A program made the translations under genes and the position numbers. From positions 227,237-291,236 of the forward strand of contig NZ_JH597761.1 of the NCBI RefSeq assembly GCF_000243315.1: a stretch of 64,000 nt of DNA, given 5' to 3'. The notes beneath the pieces are model-generated. The model searched no databases. It was given only the letters and a program-made list of their open reading frames with translations, and was not told the origin of the DNA. Shown in pieces: positions 55,225 through 63,717 of the stretch (position 1 is the stretch's first letter; every line of letters begins with the position of its first letter). The stretch comes from Metallosphaera yellowstonensis MK1 (GTDB taxonomy: Archaea; Thermoproteota; Thermoprotei_A; Sulfolobales; Sulfolobaceae).

Positions 55225-56691
55225 ATGGCCAGGATCACAAGGGGTTTCACGATCCTCAGGAAGATTACTCCCAGACTACTCAAGTACAGGGAGTTCAGGA
55301 GGAAGATCTTGAGGGGTGAGAGCGTAAACAGGGAGGAAATGCGTGAGGAGGCCAAGAAGTTCGTGGATTCCCTCATAGAACTAGGTCCGACCTTCATAAA
55401 GCTCGGGCAGGTACTCTCGGTGAGAGCTGATGTGCTACCGGAGGAGTACATGAAGGAACTACAGCGACTCCAGGACGAGGTGACTCCAGCTCCCTTCTCC
55501 CAGGTCAGAGAGGTCATATTCTCAGAGGTGGGGGATCTAGTCCAGGAGGTGGAGGAAATCCCCATAGCTGCAGCAAGCCTTGGACAAGTTCACCTCGGGA
55601 AACTGAAGGACGGGACCCCAGTGGCCATAAAGGTCAACAGACCCAGAGTGGAGGAGATCCTCAAGGAGGACATATCCCTCATAAGGACTTTCCTCCCGCT
55701 CACTAGACTCTTCCTGGACTCCTCCCTTGTGGAGACACTCAAGATGATATTCAGGCAGTTTTCCTCCAGGATTTTCGAGGAGCTGAACTACGAGAAGGAA
55801 GCGTTCTACACCGAGAAGATCAGGGAGACATTGGAGGGGTTCAGGGTCAGGATACCCAGGACGGTCAAGGCAACCAGGAGGGTCCTGGTGATGGAGTACG
55901 TCCCCGGTATGAAAGTGACGTCACAGGAGGCCAAGTCCGTGGTGGACCCCAAGAACCTGGCGTGGAGGGTGTTCAAGGTCTTTGTCTACCCTGTCCTGAA
56001 GGGACAATACTTCCACGCAGATCCGCACCCGGGGAACATATCCGTGGATGAGGAGGGTAACTTGATCCTCTACGACTTCGGGATGGTCGGGACCATAGAT
56101 AGGGAGACCAGGCTGAAGCTCATAAGGATGTACCTGACGATTAGCAGGGGGGATCCGGTGATGTTGGTGAACGTACTGGAACAGTTGGGTGCGATCCAGC
56201 CCTTCGCCGACAGGATGGTGTTGGCCAAGGGTTTCGAACTCATGATCAAGGAGATCAAGGGAGTACCGGTGGACCAGCTGGAGCTGGAGGACTTCAATAG
56301 GATGGCCAGTGAGGCCTTCTTCAAGTTCCCCCTCAGGTTACCGGAGAAGTTGGCATTATACTTCAGGATGTCCGCAGTGTTGGAGGGAGTCTGCAGGATG
56401 ATAGACCCGGAGTTCGATTTCCTCCCGAACCTGGTCAGGTTGGTCGAGGAGGAGGGGCTCATGAGAGAGGCCATAAGGGACGAGATCATGGACTACGTGA
56501 ACGTCTTCACGGGGAGTCTCAAGGAGAGGATGCTCAAGAGACCGGAGCTTCCCAGAAACAGGTTGGCAGGGAAAAAGTGGGTTGGAGTGCCGGTAGTGGT
56601 CGCCTCGATACCCCTGTACTTCGTGGAGGGGGAGTTCCTCTCTCTCCTAGTGGCACTCCTGGGGATAACTATCACTCTATCTTTACCTTAG
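55225..56691 (+). CDS. ABC1/UbiB family protein kinase-like protein
   Basis: 488 residues. Family motifs in order: [20 protein letters not shown] (the K-x-G-Q motif), [20 protein letters not shown] with IKVNRP (Ala-rich loop and catalytic Lys), [11 protein letters not shown] (catalytic loop) and [10 protein letters not shown] (metal-binding DFG). Two hydrophobic stretches at the C-terminus ([16 protein letters not shown] and [13 protein letters not shown]) anchor it in the membrane. UbiB-like proteins support quinone or isoprenoid-lipid synthesis by ATP hydrolysis. The 3' end overlaps the convergent hsp20 gene by 20 bases. Confidence 0.92.
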   Translation: MARITRGFTILRKITPRLLKYREFRRKILRGESVNREEMREEAKKFVDSLIELGPTFIKLGQVLSVRADVLPEEYMKELQRLQDEVTPAPFSQVREVIFSEVGDLVQEVEEIPIAAASLGQVHLGKLKDGTPVAIKVNRPRVEEILKEDISLIRTFLPLTRLFLDSSLVETLKMIFRQFSSRIFEELNYEKEAFYTEKIRETLEGFRVRIPRTVKATRRVLVMEYVPGMKVTSQEAKSVVDPKNLAWRVFKVFVYPVLKGQYFHADPHPGNISVDEEGNLILYDFGMVGTIDRETRLKLIRMYLTISRGDPVMLVNVLEQLGAIQPFADRMVLAKGFELMIKEIKGVPVDQLELEDFNRMASEAFFKFPLRLPEKLALYFRMSAVLEGVCRMIDPEFDFLPNLVRLVEEEGLMREAIRDEIMDYVNVFTGSLKERMLKRPELPRNRLAGKKWVGVPVVVASIPLYFVEGEFLSLLVALLGITITLSLP

Positions 56692-57043
56692 CTGCCCCCT
56701 CTATGGGGATCTTCAGGGTCAGCACGCCGTTCTCGTACTTGCCCTCCACTTCGGCATCCTTGGGAACCTTCACCGGAAGCTTGAACTCCCTGGACAGCCT
56801 GGAGGGTCTCTGGGTCACGTGTTTGATCCCCGCCTGTTCCACATCCCTCCTGGCCTCGATCCTCAACACGCCCTCCGAGGTGAGCCTGACGCTTATGTCC
56901 TTCTTGTCGAAACCTGGGAGGTCTACCAACACCAGCAAGGTGTTGCCCTGTTCGTAGATGTCCACGGGAGGGAGGATCCTCTCATAGAACTCCTTGGTCA
57001 ACTCGTTCACTTGCCTGCTTATCTCCTTGAGGATTATCTCCAT
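56672..57043 (-). CDS. Hsp20-type small heat-shock protein
   Basis: 123 residues. The alpha-crystallin domain runs from [20 protein letters not shown] to [13 protein letters not shown], with the GVL-x-I signature ([10 protein letters not shown]) and a short C-terminal tail. It binds unfolding proteins as an oligomer. A TATA-like TTTTATTTTC lies about 25 bases before the ATG. Confidence 0.94.
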   Translation of the reverse strand: MEIILKEISRQVNELTKEFYERILPPVDIYEQGNTLLVLVDLPGFDKKDISVRLTSEGVLRIEARRDVEQAGIKHVTQRPSRLSREFKLPVKVPKDAEVEGKYENGVLTLKIPIEGAAKVKIE

Positions 57044-57283
57044 GAGTTTAAGTAGTTCACGGGAAAATAAAAACTTGACCTTAAAGGTTTAGTGCACGTC
57101 AGGAGGAGAAGCTGTTCAGACCTCCCATCATCTCCTCCTGAGTAATCTGCCCAACCTCAAGAGGAACCAGAGTATTCTCCACCACTTCATATAGTATAAT
57201 ATGACATATGAGGTAAAAAACCTTCAACCCTCAAGTTTCAGGAACTCGTGGGTGGAGTCCTTTTTAACCTTGAGAGTTAATGG

Positions 57284-58189
57284 TTGAACATGATAATCTC
57301 CACCAGGGAACTTCCTGAGGAGTGCCACTCCCTTCTGGACAGGTGGGGCCTTAAGGACAGGAACGTGGAGGAGTACCTGAAGGAAGGTGAAGCTCTCCTG
57401 GCGTGGCCCTCCCAGGTAAAGGATTACGTGGGCAAGATGCCTAAGCTGAAGGTGATTCAGACCTTCTCTGCAGGAGTTGACGACCTACCCTTCCAACTTA
57501 TACCTGCCCACGTCGAGGTGTTCTCAAACGCTGGGGCTTACTCGACGTCGGTCGCGGAGCACGCGTGGGCCCTGGCCTTAGCCCTGGCCAAGAACGTGAA
57601 CGTGAGGAGGAGGGAGGACACGGTACTCCTCCACGGAGGGACAGCCCTCGTCCTGGGAGGAGGAGGGATAGGGTCTGAGATAGCCAGGATAGCTAAGCAC
57701 GCCTTCGATATGTACGTGATTGGGGTCTCAAGATCCTTCAGGAGGCCCGAGCTCTTCTCAGAGAGGAGGGGACTTCAGGACCTGAAGGAACTCATGGGGA
57801 GGGCTGACGTCATATTCGATGCTCTCCCACTCAACAAGGAGACCGTGGGGTTATTGAACTACGATTTGCTCTCCAGGACCAAGGAGAGAGTGATCCTGGT
57901 GAACGTAGGTAGGGCCGAAACTGTGGTGGAGGAAGACGTCATCAGGATCATGAAGGAGAGGAAGGGATTCAAGTTCGGTACGGACGTCTTCTGGAGGAAG
58001 GGAGGTAAGGAGAACTTCGACTCGCCGCTCTGGGGGATGGAGAATTTCGCCGGTACCCCGCACACAGCAGGGGCTACTGCGAGCGGAGAGGTGCTCAAGA
58101 GGGCCCTGGTGAGGGCATGCGAGAACCTCAGGGACTACCTGAGTGAGGGACACGCTGAGAACCGAGTGAGAAAAGAAGATTACGAATGA
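57284..58189 (+). CDS. D-2-hydroxyacid dehydrogenase family protein
   Basis: 301 residues. The Rossmann motif LGGGGIGSEIARIAKHAFDM is followed by DVIFDALPLNKETVGLLNYD, LVNVGRAETVVEED (with the substrate Arg) and FAGTPHTAGATASGE (catalytic His). It reduces or oxidises a 2-keto or 2-hydroxy acid with NAD(P)H. The N-terminal substrate domain is short but complete. Which acid it acts on cannot be read. Confidence 0.88.
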   Translation: MNMIISTRELPEECHSLLDRWGLKDRNVEEYLKEGEALLAWPSQVKDYVGKMPKLKVIQTFSAGVDDLPFQLIPAHVEVFSNAGAYSTSVAEHAWALALALAKNVNVRRREDTVLLHGGTALVLGGGGIGSEIARIAKHAFDMYVIGVSRSFRRPELFSERRGLQDLKELMGRADVIFDALPLNKETVGLLNYDLLSRTKERVILVNVGRAETVVEEDVIRIMKERKGFKFGTDVFWRKGGKENFDSPLWGMENFAGTPHTAGATASGEVLKRALVRACENLRDYLSEGHAENRVRKEDYE

Positions 58190-58324
58190 GAAATGAGGGT
58201 TAGGGAATCATTTGCCCTCATGAGCGGGAGAGCCGTCCCTCTACTCTGTAATGTGGGGAGCACGAAAGGTAAGTCCTTGACCTTCCTCAGTAGTTTCTCG
58301 TCAACGGTGTAAACTCTCCCCCAA

Positions 58325-58482
58325 CAGTAGTTTCGTGACTTTCCCTTACAGCAGTTGTGGGATTTCTCGTTAGGTGTCGCCTTAAAGTCAAGGCAAAATC
58401 TGATAACTACTGTCCTTAAGTGGCGCCTTGTAATCAAGGCAAAAAGGGGGATTAGAACCTTGTCCTTCTCTGATAACTGCTG
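58325..58482. repeat. nested MITEs with an IS605-edge-like insert
   Basis: An outer MITE (CAGTAGTTTCGTGACTTTCC ... GATAACTGCTG, 58325-58482) carries a 64-bp inner copy at 58349-58412. It also holds a 22-bp stretch (about 58443-58464, AGGGGGATTAGAACCTTGTC) that is the reverse complement of the IS605 left border region at 59189-59210. Confidence 0.8.
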
Positions 58483-58636
58483 TGAAGACAATGTTATCAC
58501 CAGACCCCTTAAAGAGGCCCAGTAGTAAGGAAGTTACTGAATACCTAGTTCGTTTAATTACGTAGAGGACGTTAAATAAGGACTGTTACCTCCACCTTAC
58601 TCATCTTTACTCGTGAAGTATGTTACGGGACTGATT

Positions 58637-58763
58637 ATGATTTATGTGATAGATGAGACTAAGGTAGGGCTAACTAAGGACGAAAACTATCACTTATAGT
58701 CAATAAGAACTAAGGGAATATCTTATTACGTTGACGGGGCTTGAAACAAAGTTAATAGTGTTT
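58637..58763 (+). pseudogene. transposase-like remnant
   Basis: The frame MIYVIDETKVGLTKDENYHL stops and continues as SIRTKGISYYVDGA with a second stop. VIDET followed by YHL-x-S looks like the first Asp region of a DDE transposase. Upstream DNA from 58500 has no clear frame. Low confidence. Confidence 0.35.
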
Positions 58764-58953
58764 ACCCGTGGCGTAACTTTTCCTTTTTAATTACTTCTAA
58801 TTCCGCCACGGGCACCCCTCTTAAGGGATCATACAGGGTCACCCTTAACTCATTGGGGCTAGTCGAGGGAAACTTCAATACCCTCCCATCCACACCTTTA
58901 TAACTCCCCAAACCTCGTGAGCAGTGCCCGTCATCAGTTAGGGGGATCATCAA
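58762..58953 (-). CDS. small protein encoded in repeat R2b
   Basis: 63 codons, MMIPLTDDGHCSRGLGSYKG to LRVTLYDPLRGVPVAELEVI and KKEKLRHG. A TATA box (GTTTATATAG, about 58983) lies 30 bases upstream, so a leaderless transcript would start at this ATG. The other two R2 copies keep parts of this frame with frameshifts. The conserved tail hints at real coding, but the hairpins in the same DNA could equally mean an RNA. No family recognised. Confidence 0.4.
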   Translation of the reverse strand: MMIPLTDDGHCSRGLGSYKGVDGRVLKFPSTSPNELRVTLYDPLRGVPVAELEVIKKEKLRHG

Positions 58954-59050
58954 TAAAAACTACTTCGGTGATACTATATAAACACAACTTGTCAAAACGA
59001 TATTTAGATGATTAAAAATAACCAGTAGTTACGTAGAAGCGTTACAGTCT
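58764..59050 (-). repeat. R2 repeat, copy b (frame intact)
   Basis: 287 bp from CCCGTGGCGTAAC to TTACGTAGAAGCGTTACAG. It shows a stem CCCCTAAC/GTTTGGGG where copies a and c show CTCCCA/AGGAG and CTCCCA/TGGGAG, again pairing preserved with changed bases. A second inverted repeat CCCGTGGCG...CGCCACGGG lies at the other end. Confidence 0.6.
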
Positions 59051-59179
59051 TAGTATACTTTTCTACCATACTTTCAATAGTACCCGAGATTTGAGCAACA
59101 CGCTTTGTAATGGCTTCAGAGGACGATTTAAGTTTCTTATACCGTTCGCCTCGTTCAAATTTTTAAACCTGGTTCCTCT

Positions 59180-60974
59180 CAGTTGTGGAAGGACGAGGTT
59201 CTAATCCCCCTAACACTTCGCTTAGAGGGGTCCAGCTCACGCACCGTAAGTTCGCTTATCCTTTAACTTTCTATAGGGGTTAGGGGGGCGGAAGTCCCCC
59301 TCCGTGAGGTGGGGGATGGACAGCCCCCTTACGGAAACCCTTTATAGTTATTAAAAAATAGATGTAACTATGCGGTACAGATTGGAAAGAGGATCGCATT
59401 CAGTTTACGCTCTTTATTACCACTATGTCCAGGTGGTGAAGTACCGCAGGAAGGTGTTCGAAAATGAGGACATAATCAACTTCCTAAAGGAACAAATTCA
59501 AGAAATAAGCGAAACGTTCGAGGTTGAGGTCATAGACATAGGGGTGGATAAAGATCACTTCCACATGTTATTCAGGGCGAAACCGACCTTGAATATACCC
59601 AGATACATAAACGCGATCAAGACGATCACGTCTAGGGAAATACAGAGAAGGTTCCCACAAGTAAAGGAGAAACTGTGGAAAGGACACTTCTGGTCGCCTT
59701 CCTACTTCCTAGCAACAAGTGGACAGGTAACACTGGAGGTACTGAAAAAATATGTGGAGAGCCAGGGGAAAGAGTGACAAGATTCAGCTATCATTCAAGT
59801 ACAGGATTTACCCAACTAGGGAGGAAAAACTCCTCAGGGTGATGCAGGTTGAGGCTAAAGTGTACAATGCCCTGTTGGACGCAGTGAATAACGCGAGGAA
59901 AGAAGGGAGAAGGATGACACCTAAGGACACCCAAGACATGTTGAAAGACTTGAAAATAGAAGGGAAGGAACTGGTTTACTCCAAGGCCCTCCAAATGGTG
60001 AACAACCAATTGTGGTACAACATCAACTCTCTTCACGAACTGAAGAAGAGAGGGAGGAGAGTGGGGAAACTGAGGTACAAGAAGATCATGAAGATCATAA
60101 ACTACAATCAATCCGGTTTCAAGGTGGTCGGGGATAAACTAATTCTCTCAAAGATAGGGGAGATGAAAGTGCTCTTCCACAGACCGTTAGAAGGCGAGGT
60201 AAAAGGAGTGATAATAAAGAAGAGTGCAACTGGATGGTACGCTATCTTCCAGGTTGAGGTCGAAAAGAAACCTCTTGAAAAAACTGGAAAAGTGGTTGGG
60301 ATAGACTTAGGAGTGGAGAAACTCGTAACCACCACTGACGGTGCTGTGGTAGAGAACCCCAGGGTTTTTGATGAGGTCGAGAAGAGGATAAAGATTTTAC
60401 AACAATTATTATCAAGAAAAAAGAAAGGGTCTAGAAACTACGAGAAGGTCAGGGAAAAACTAGCCAAGATGCACGAGCATGTGAAGAATCTCATGAACGA
60501 TCATATTCACAAGGTAACTTCATGGCTCGTAGAACAGTATGATGAGATATGCGTGGAAGATCTCGATGTGAAGGAGATGGTTGAGGACAGTGAGAGCAAA
60601 GTTTTGAGAAAGCATATTCTTCACACTAACTTCTCCAAGTTCGTGAGCTACCTCTCCTACAAGGCTGAAAGAGCTGGTAGGAGGGTGGTGAAGGTAGATC
60701 CGAGGAATACTTCAAAAACATGTGCCAAGTGCGGACACGTTAAGAAGGATTTGACTTTGGCTGACCGTGTGTTTGTATGCCCCAAGTGCGGTTGGGTCGC
60801 TGATCGTGACTATAACGCTTCTCTAAATATTCTTCGTGCGGGGTCGGGACTGCCCTTAGAGCCTGTGGACAGGAAACCTCTGCTGTACATCCCCTTCTCA
60901 GAGGGGGTGTATAGTAAGTTTCCTGGAAGAAGCAGGAAATCCTCATCGCGAGGTGGGGATGCCCCGTCCGTGAC
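59180..60974 (+). mobile_element. IS200/IS605-family element with tnpA and tnpB
   Basis: The left end lies in the GC-rich hairpin region 59180-59345 (GGGGGCGGAAGTCCCCCTCC, then CTCCGTGAGGTGGGGG). tnpA and tnpB follow, overlapping. The right end is cut by the IS4/ISH3-like element at 60975. The rest of the right end, GGTGAGGGCGGGGTAGTTCA, lies beyond it at 62192. As the right-end hairpin is split, the element should not excise normally. Confidence 0.85.
59370..59777 (+). CDS. tnpA: TnpA, Y1 HUH transposase of IS200/IS605
   Basis: 135 residues. The HUH motif is His63-Phe-His65 (DKDHFHMLFRA), and the catalytic tyrosine Tyr128 lies in VLKKYVESQ. WSPSYFLATSG is the usual block between them. It cuts and rejoins single-stranded element ends as a dimer. 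All catalytic residues are present. The C-terminal codons overlap the start of tnpB by 26 bases. Confidence 0.94.
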   Translation: MRYRLERGSHSVYALYYHYVQVVKYRRKVFENEDIINFLKEQIQEISETFEVEVIDIGVDKDHFHMLFRAKPTLNIPRYINAIKTITSREIQRRFPQVKEKLWKGHFWSPSYFLATSGQVTLEVLKKYVESQGKE

Positions 60975-61005
60975 GGTAGACCCAAAATCATATTATGAAA
61001 AATAA
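59752..61005 (+). CDS. tnpB: TnpB, RNA-guided RuvC nuclease of IS605, with chimeric C-terminus
   Basis: 417 residues. RuvC residues are all present: Asp185 (VVGIDLGVEKL), Glu269 (ICVEDLDVKEM) and Asp353 (DRDYNASLNI). The zinc finger has Cys324, 327, 343 and 346 (CAKCGHVKKD, CPKCGW). TnpB uses an RNA from its own 3' end and the element's right end to cut DNA at the donor site. The last ten codons (VDPKSYYEK and stop) come from the terminal repeat of the inserted IS, and the right-end DNA that would encode the guide RNA 3' part is displaced by about 1.2 kb. The protein may be active but lack its own guide RNA. Confidence 0.94.
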   Translation: MWRARGKSDKIQLSFKYRIYPTREEKLLRVMQVEAKVYNALLDAVNNARKEGRRMTPKDTQDMLKDLKIEGKELVYSKALQMVNNQLWYNINSLHELKKRGRRVGKLRYKKIMKIINYNQSGFKVVGDKLILSKIGEMKVLFHRPLEGEVKGVIIKKSATGWYAIFQVEVEKKPLEKTGKVVGIDLGVEKLVTTTDGAVVENPRVFDEVEKRIKILQQLLSRKKKGSRNYEKVREKLAKMHEHVKNLMNDHIHKVTSWLVEQYDEICVEDLDVKEMVEDSESKVLRKHILHTNFSKFVSYLSYKAERAGRRVVKVDPRNTSKTCAKCGHVKKDLTLADRVFVCPKCGWVADRDYNASLNILRAGSGLPLEPVDRKPLLYIPFSEGVYSKFPGRSRKSSSRGGDAPSVTVDPKSYYEK

Positions 61006-62191
61006 TTCTGACAGAATAATATCGATTCACGATAGATAACAGGATTTATGTGAGTATTAAGAATTCAGTTGAAGAAAGGTTTAAGGTGAGGGAGATGTGG
61101 TATTACCACGTGAGCAAGTGAGATGGTAATACACCATCTCCCTCACCAAAACAACGTACAACAAATAGGATATAAATTACTTTCCATGCTGAACTTCAAG
61201 GGAAAGAGAGGGGAAGAGGTGGCGAGAACCCTCATCTCAGCGTGTTTATGGAACGATTCGGTGGAAAGCAAGTCGAGGGCGTATGGCGTGTCCCCACAGA
61301 CCGTGAGGAATTACGTGGAGGAGCAGGGGGTGGAAGTTATTGAGAAACTCTTGGAACAAGTGAGGAAAATATCCTTGGAGGTACTGAAGGGAGTAAGGGA
61401 GATAGACCTCTCAATAGACTGGACCACCAAGACCTGGTACGGGAGACCGGTGGGAGGGCTCGGGAGTTCAGAGGAGGGAAACTCTTGGAACTACGCAACT
61501 GCGACGACTAAAGATGGGAAAGTGCTCCTACTGGCCTTCGTCACTCAAGTGAACGGGATGACTAAGGATGAGGTCGTGAAGGCCCTCGTGGAGCAAGTCG
61601 TCGCCATGGGGTTCAAGGTGAGGTTGATAACTCTCGACGCGGGCTTCTACACTGTAGACGTGCTCAACTTCGTTTCGCAGTTCAAGTACATAATCGGAGT
61701 TCCTGTTGGGGACGTGAAGGTCTACCAGGAGTTCGACGGCGAGTACGAGACGAACAGTAAGAGGCACAGGAGGGACGAGCAGGTCGAGTTCAGGCTCCTC
61801 GTGTACAGCAAGGAGAAGGTTAAGAGAAAGAAGAGGACTCTAGTTTACTTCGCTAGGGCTACGAACCTCGACCTACCTAAGGGGGAGGTGTTGAAGTTGT
61901 ACAACAAGGTGAGGGGTCCCATAGAGACCTCTTACCGGAACATCAAGGCTTTTCTCCCCTTCACCAGTTCCACCAAGTTCGTCTTCCGCACGTTGATCTT
62001 CGTGCTGGCCGCGGTCCTCTACTCCCTGTACACCGTGTTCAAGGGGGAGGTGAGGAGGGAGCAGTTCAGGATACTCCTAATACTCTTGTTTTCTGATGAT
62101 TTATTCTATCTAAGAGATTTTCTACTTAAATCAGTAGAATCGCTTATTAATAATATAGATTTATTTTCAAGGAGGTGATTTTGGGTCTACC
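60975..62191 (+). mobile_element. intact IS4/ISH3-like insertion sequence
   Basis: 1217 bp bounded by GGTAGACCCAAAATC and GATTTTGGGTCTACC. It carries one complete transposase gene. It is inserted at the 3' end of tnpB. It serves as the reference for the copies at 2296-3587 and 36382-36728. Confidence 0.9.
61123..62178 (+). CDS. DDE transposase, IS4 superfamily (ISH3-like)
   Basis: 351 residues, full frame. Helix-turn-helix SRAYGVSPQTVRNYVEEQG at 50-70; first Asp in EIDLSIDWTTKTWYG; second Asp in RLITLDAGFYTVDVLNF; Glu in YNKVRGPIETSYRNIKAFLP (Y-x3-R-x3-E-x6-K). A hydrophobic C-terminal helix follows (RTLIFVLAAVLYSLYTVFKG). It appears functional and could also mobilise the short element at 36382. 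The family assignment is by motif only. Confidence 0.85.
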   Translation: MVIHHLPHQNNVQQIGYKLLSMLNFKGKRGEEVARTLISACLWNDSVESKSRAYGVSPQTVRNYVEEQGVEVIEKLLEQVRKISLEVLKGVREIDLSIDWTTKTWYGRPVGGLGSSEEGNSWNYATATTKDGKVLLLAFVTQVNGMTKDEVVKALVEQVVAMGFKVRLITLDAGFYTVDVLNFVSQFKYIIGVPVGDVKVYQEFDGEYETNSKRHRRDEQVEFRLLVYSKEKVKRKKRTLVYFARATNLDLPKGEVLKLYNKVRGPIETSYRNIKAFLPFTSSTKFVFRTLIFVLAAVLYSLYTVFKGEVRREQFRILLILLFSDDLFYLRDFLLKSVESLINNIDLFSRR

Positions 62192-62262
62192 GGTGAGGGC
62201 GGGGTAGTTCACTACAGTTCGTCCTACCTTTGTTTTCTCGTTTGCTGTCTTGACGTGCTAAT

Positions 62263-62293
62263 CTATAAATACTAGTCCTATAGGACTAGTCCT
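62263..62293 (+). promoter_or_regulatory. promoter and 20-bp palindrome before the ATPase gene
   Basis: TATA box CTATAAAT at 62263-62270 is followed directly by the perfect palindrome ACTAGTCCTATAGGACTAGT (62271-62290) and the GTG start at 62294. A partial second palindrome (TAGTCCTGTGGGACTA) overlaps the start codon. Confidence 0.7.
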
Positions 62294-63472
62294 GTGGGAC
62301 TATATATTAAAAGGCGAGAAGAGGAGGAGATAAGAAGAATAAAAAACTGGACTTTAATTTACGGCAGGAGGAAGACAGGAAAAAGTACCTTAGTAAAGAG
62401 AAACCTTAAGATGGATTATTACGTTTTAATAGCTGATTCAAATAACGCAATCACCTTAGATGACACGGTGGTAAAGATTGATGAGGCTATGAAAGAGGTC
62501 AAAGGGATCCTACGCAGAGGGGGCGTGGCGGTAATAGACGAGTTCCAAAGATTACCTGAGATCCATTGGGCTATGATAAGTAATTGGGATAAGGAAGGTA
62601 TTCTAGTAATAATAGGCTCTAGTTATGGTATAGTTAATAAAGTATTTGATAGGAATAGTCCATTACTCGGTTTATTCACCCCCCTTGAAATAGACATAAT
62701 ATCTTATGAAGATGTGCTAACTCAAATTAGAGACCCCGTACTTTCAACCTTATACAGAGACCCTTGGATAATTCCTTTCATAAATAGTTATGAGGAATTC
62801 GTTAGTAGAATAAGGGAATTCTCGTTAATTTCTAAGGGGCTGTTAGGGGAAGTGTTCAAAGAGGAGGAAAGGCAACTTACAGACACCTATTATAAAATCC
62901 TTTTACTTCTAGGGGAAGGAATATGGAAGACGTCTGAAATTGCCGGTATAATACAACCTAAAGGAGGGGAAGGAACGATATCCTCAATGGTCAATAAGTT
63001 AGCTAAGATGGGATTAGTACAAAAAATTCCCACGCTGTCTAGGGAAAATTATTACAGAATCAGGTCTCCTGCCCTTTCACTTACGCTTTACGCTGAATCC
63101 AAATATGCTATAAGTGAAACGGATTTGGAAGTCAAGGACTTACCTATTGGTAGGGAGGTTCAGTTCAGTCTAGGAGAAATGCTTTCGAAATATTTCGGAG
63201 GGGTACAGTATTATTCTCCGAAGGAAGACATAGACGTAATTATTGTAAAAAAGAAGAAACCTATTTGGGCTTTTGAGATCAAAATGGGTGAATTTTCGAG
63301 TTCTGAAGCGAGAGAAGCTGTTAAAAGGATGGATAAAATAGCTGAGAAGGTAGGATTAGTGAGTTTGAGGGAAAAACCACCGGATTACGGTGATTTAAGT
63401 ATAGGACCTGAGGAGTTAATAGAAATAGCAAACCAGTTAGTGAAATCACGTGATGAAGAAAGCGAGAGCTAG
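62294..63472 (+). CDS. archaeal AAA+ ATPase with winged helix and DUF234 nuclease-like domain
   Basis: 392 residues. P-loop YGRRKTGKSTLV, Walker B GGVAVIDEFQRLPEI and sensor VIIGSSYGIV. A winged helix lies at about 200-260 (IIQPKGGEGTISSMVNKLAK). The C-terminal DUF234 part has EDIDVIIVKKKKPIWAFEIK, a PD-(D/E)xK-like D...E-x-K. Such archaeal ATPases are often linked to mobile DNA or defence; function unproven. The GTG start, with TATA at about 28 bases, predicts a leaderless mRNA. The gene is followed by a MITE. Confidence 0.82.
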   Translation: MGLYIKRREEEEIRRIKNWTLIYGRRKTGKSTLVKRNLKMDYYVLIADSNNAITLDDTVVKIDEAMKEVKGILRRGGVAVIDEFQRLPEIHWAMISNWDKEGILVIIGSSYGIVNKVFDRNSPLLGLFTPLEIDIISYEDVLTQIRDPVLSTLYRDPWIIPFINSYEEFVSRIREFSLISKGLLGEVFKEEERQLTDTYYKILLLLGEGIWKTSEIAGIIQPKGGEGTISSMVNKLAKMGLVQKIPTLSRENYYRIRSPALSLTLYAESKYAISETDLEVKDLPIGREVQFSLGEMLSKYFGGVQYYSPKEDIDVIIVKKKKPIWAFEIKMGEFSSSEAREAVKRMDKIAEKVGLVSLREKPPDYGDLSIGPEELIEIANQLVKSRDEESES

Positions 63473-63481
63473 ATTAAAGTG

Positions 63482-63545
63482 CAGTAGTTATTAGATTTTG
63501 CCTTGACTTCGAGGCTAAACCTAACGAAAAATCCCATAACTGCTG
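63482..63545 (-). repeat. 64-bp MITE
   Basis: CAGTAGTTATTAGATTTTGC to CCCATAACTGCTG, 64 bp, ten bases after the ATPase stop. Immediately after it, 63549-63568 reads TGAAAAGGATTCAGCCCAGG, the end sequence of repeat R1 standing alone. Confidence 0.9.
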
Positions 63546-63717
63546 TAACATGAAAAGGATTCAGCCCAGGTCATAGTTGTACCTCAGTCCGTTCATCACT
63601 TCAAAGAGCGATGAGAGATCCTCCAAACATGTCACGTACGCCCCCTCAATCAGTAATGTATGTTCACTTCTTCCCTCCAAGGTCTTCTCGAGACTTTCCA
63701 AGATATGAAGTAAAAAA

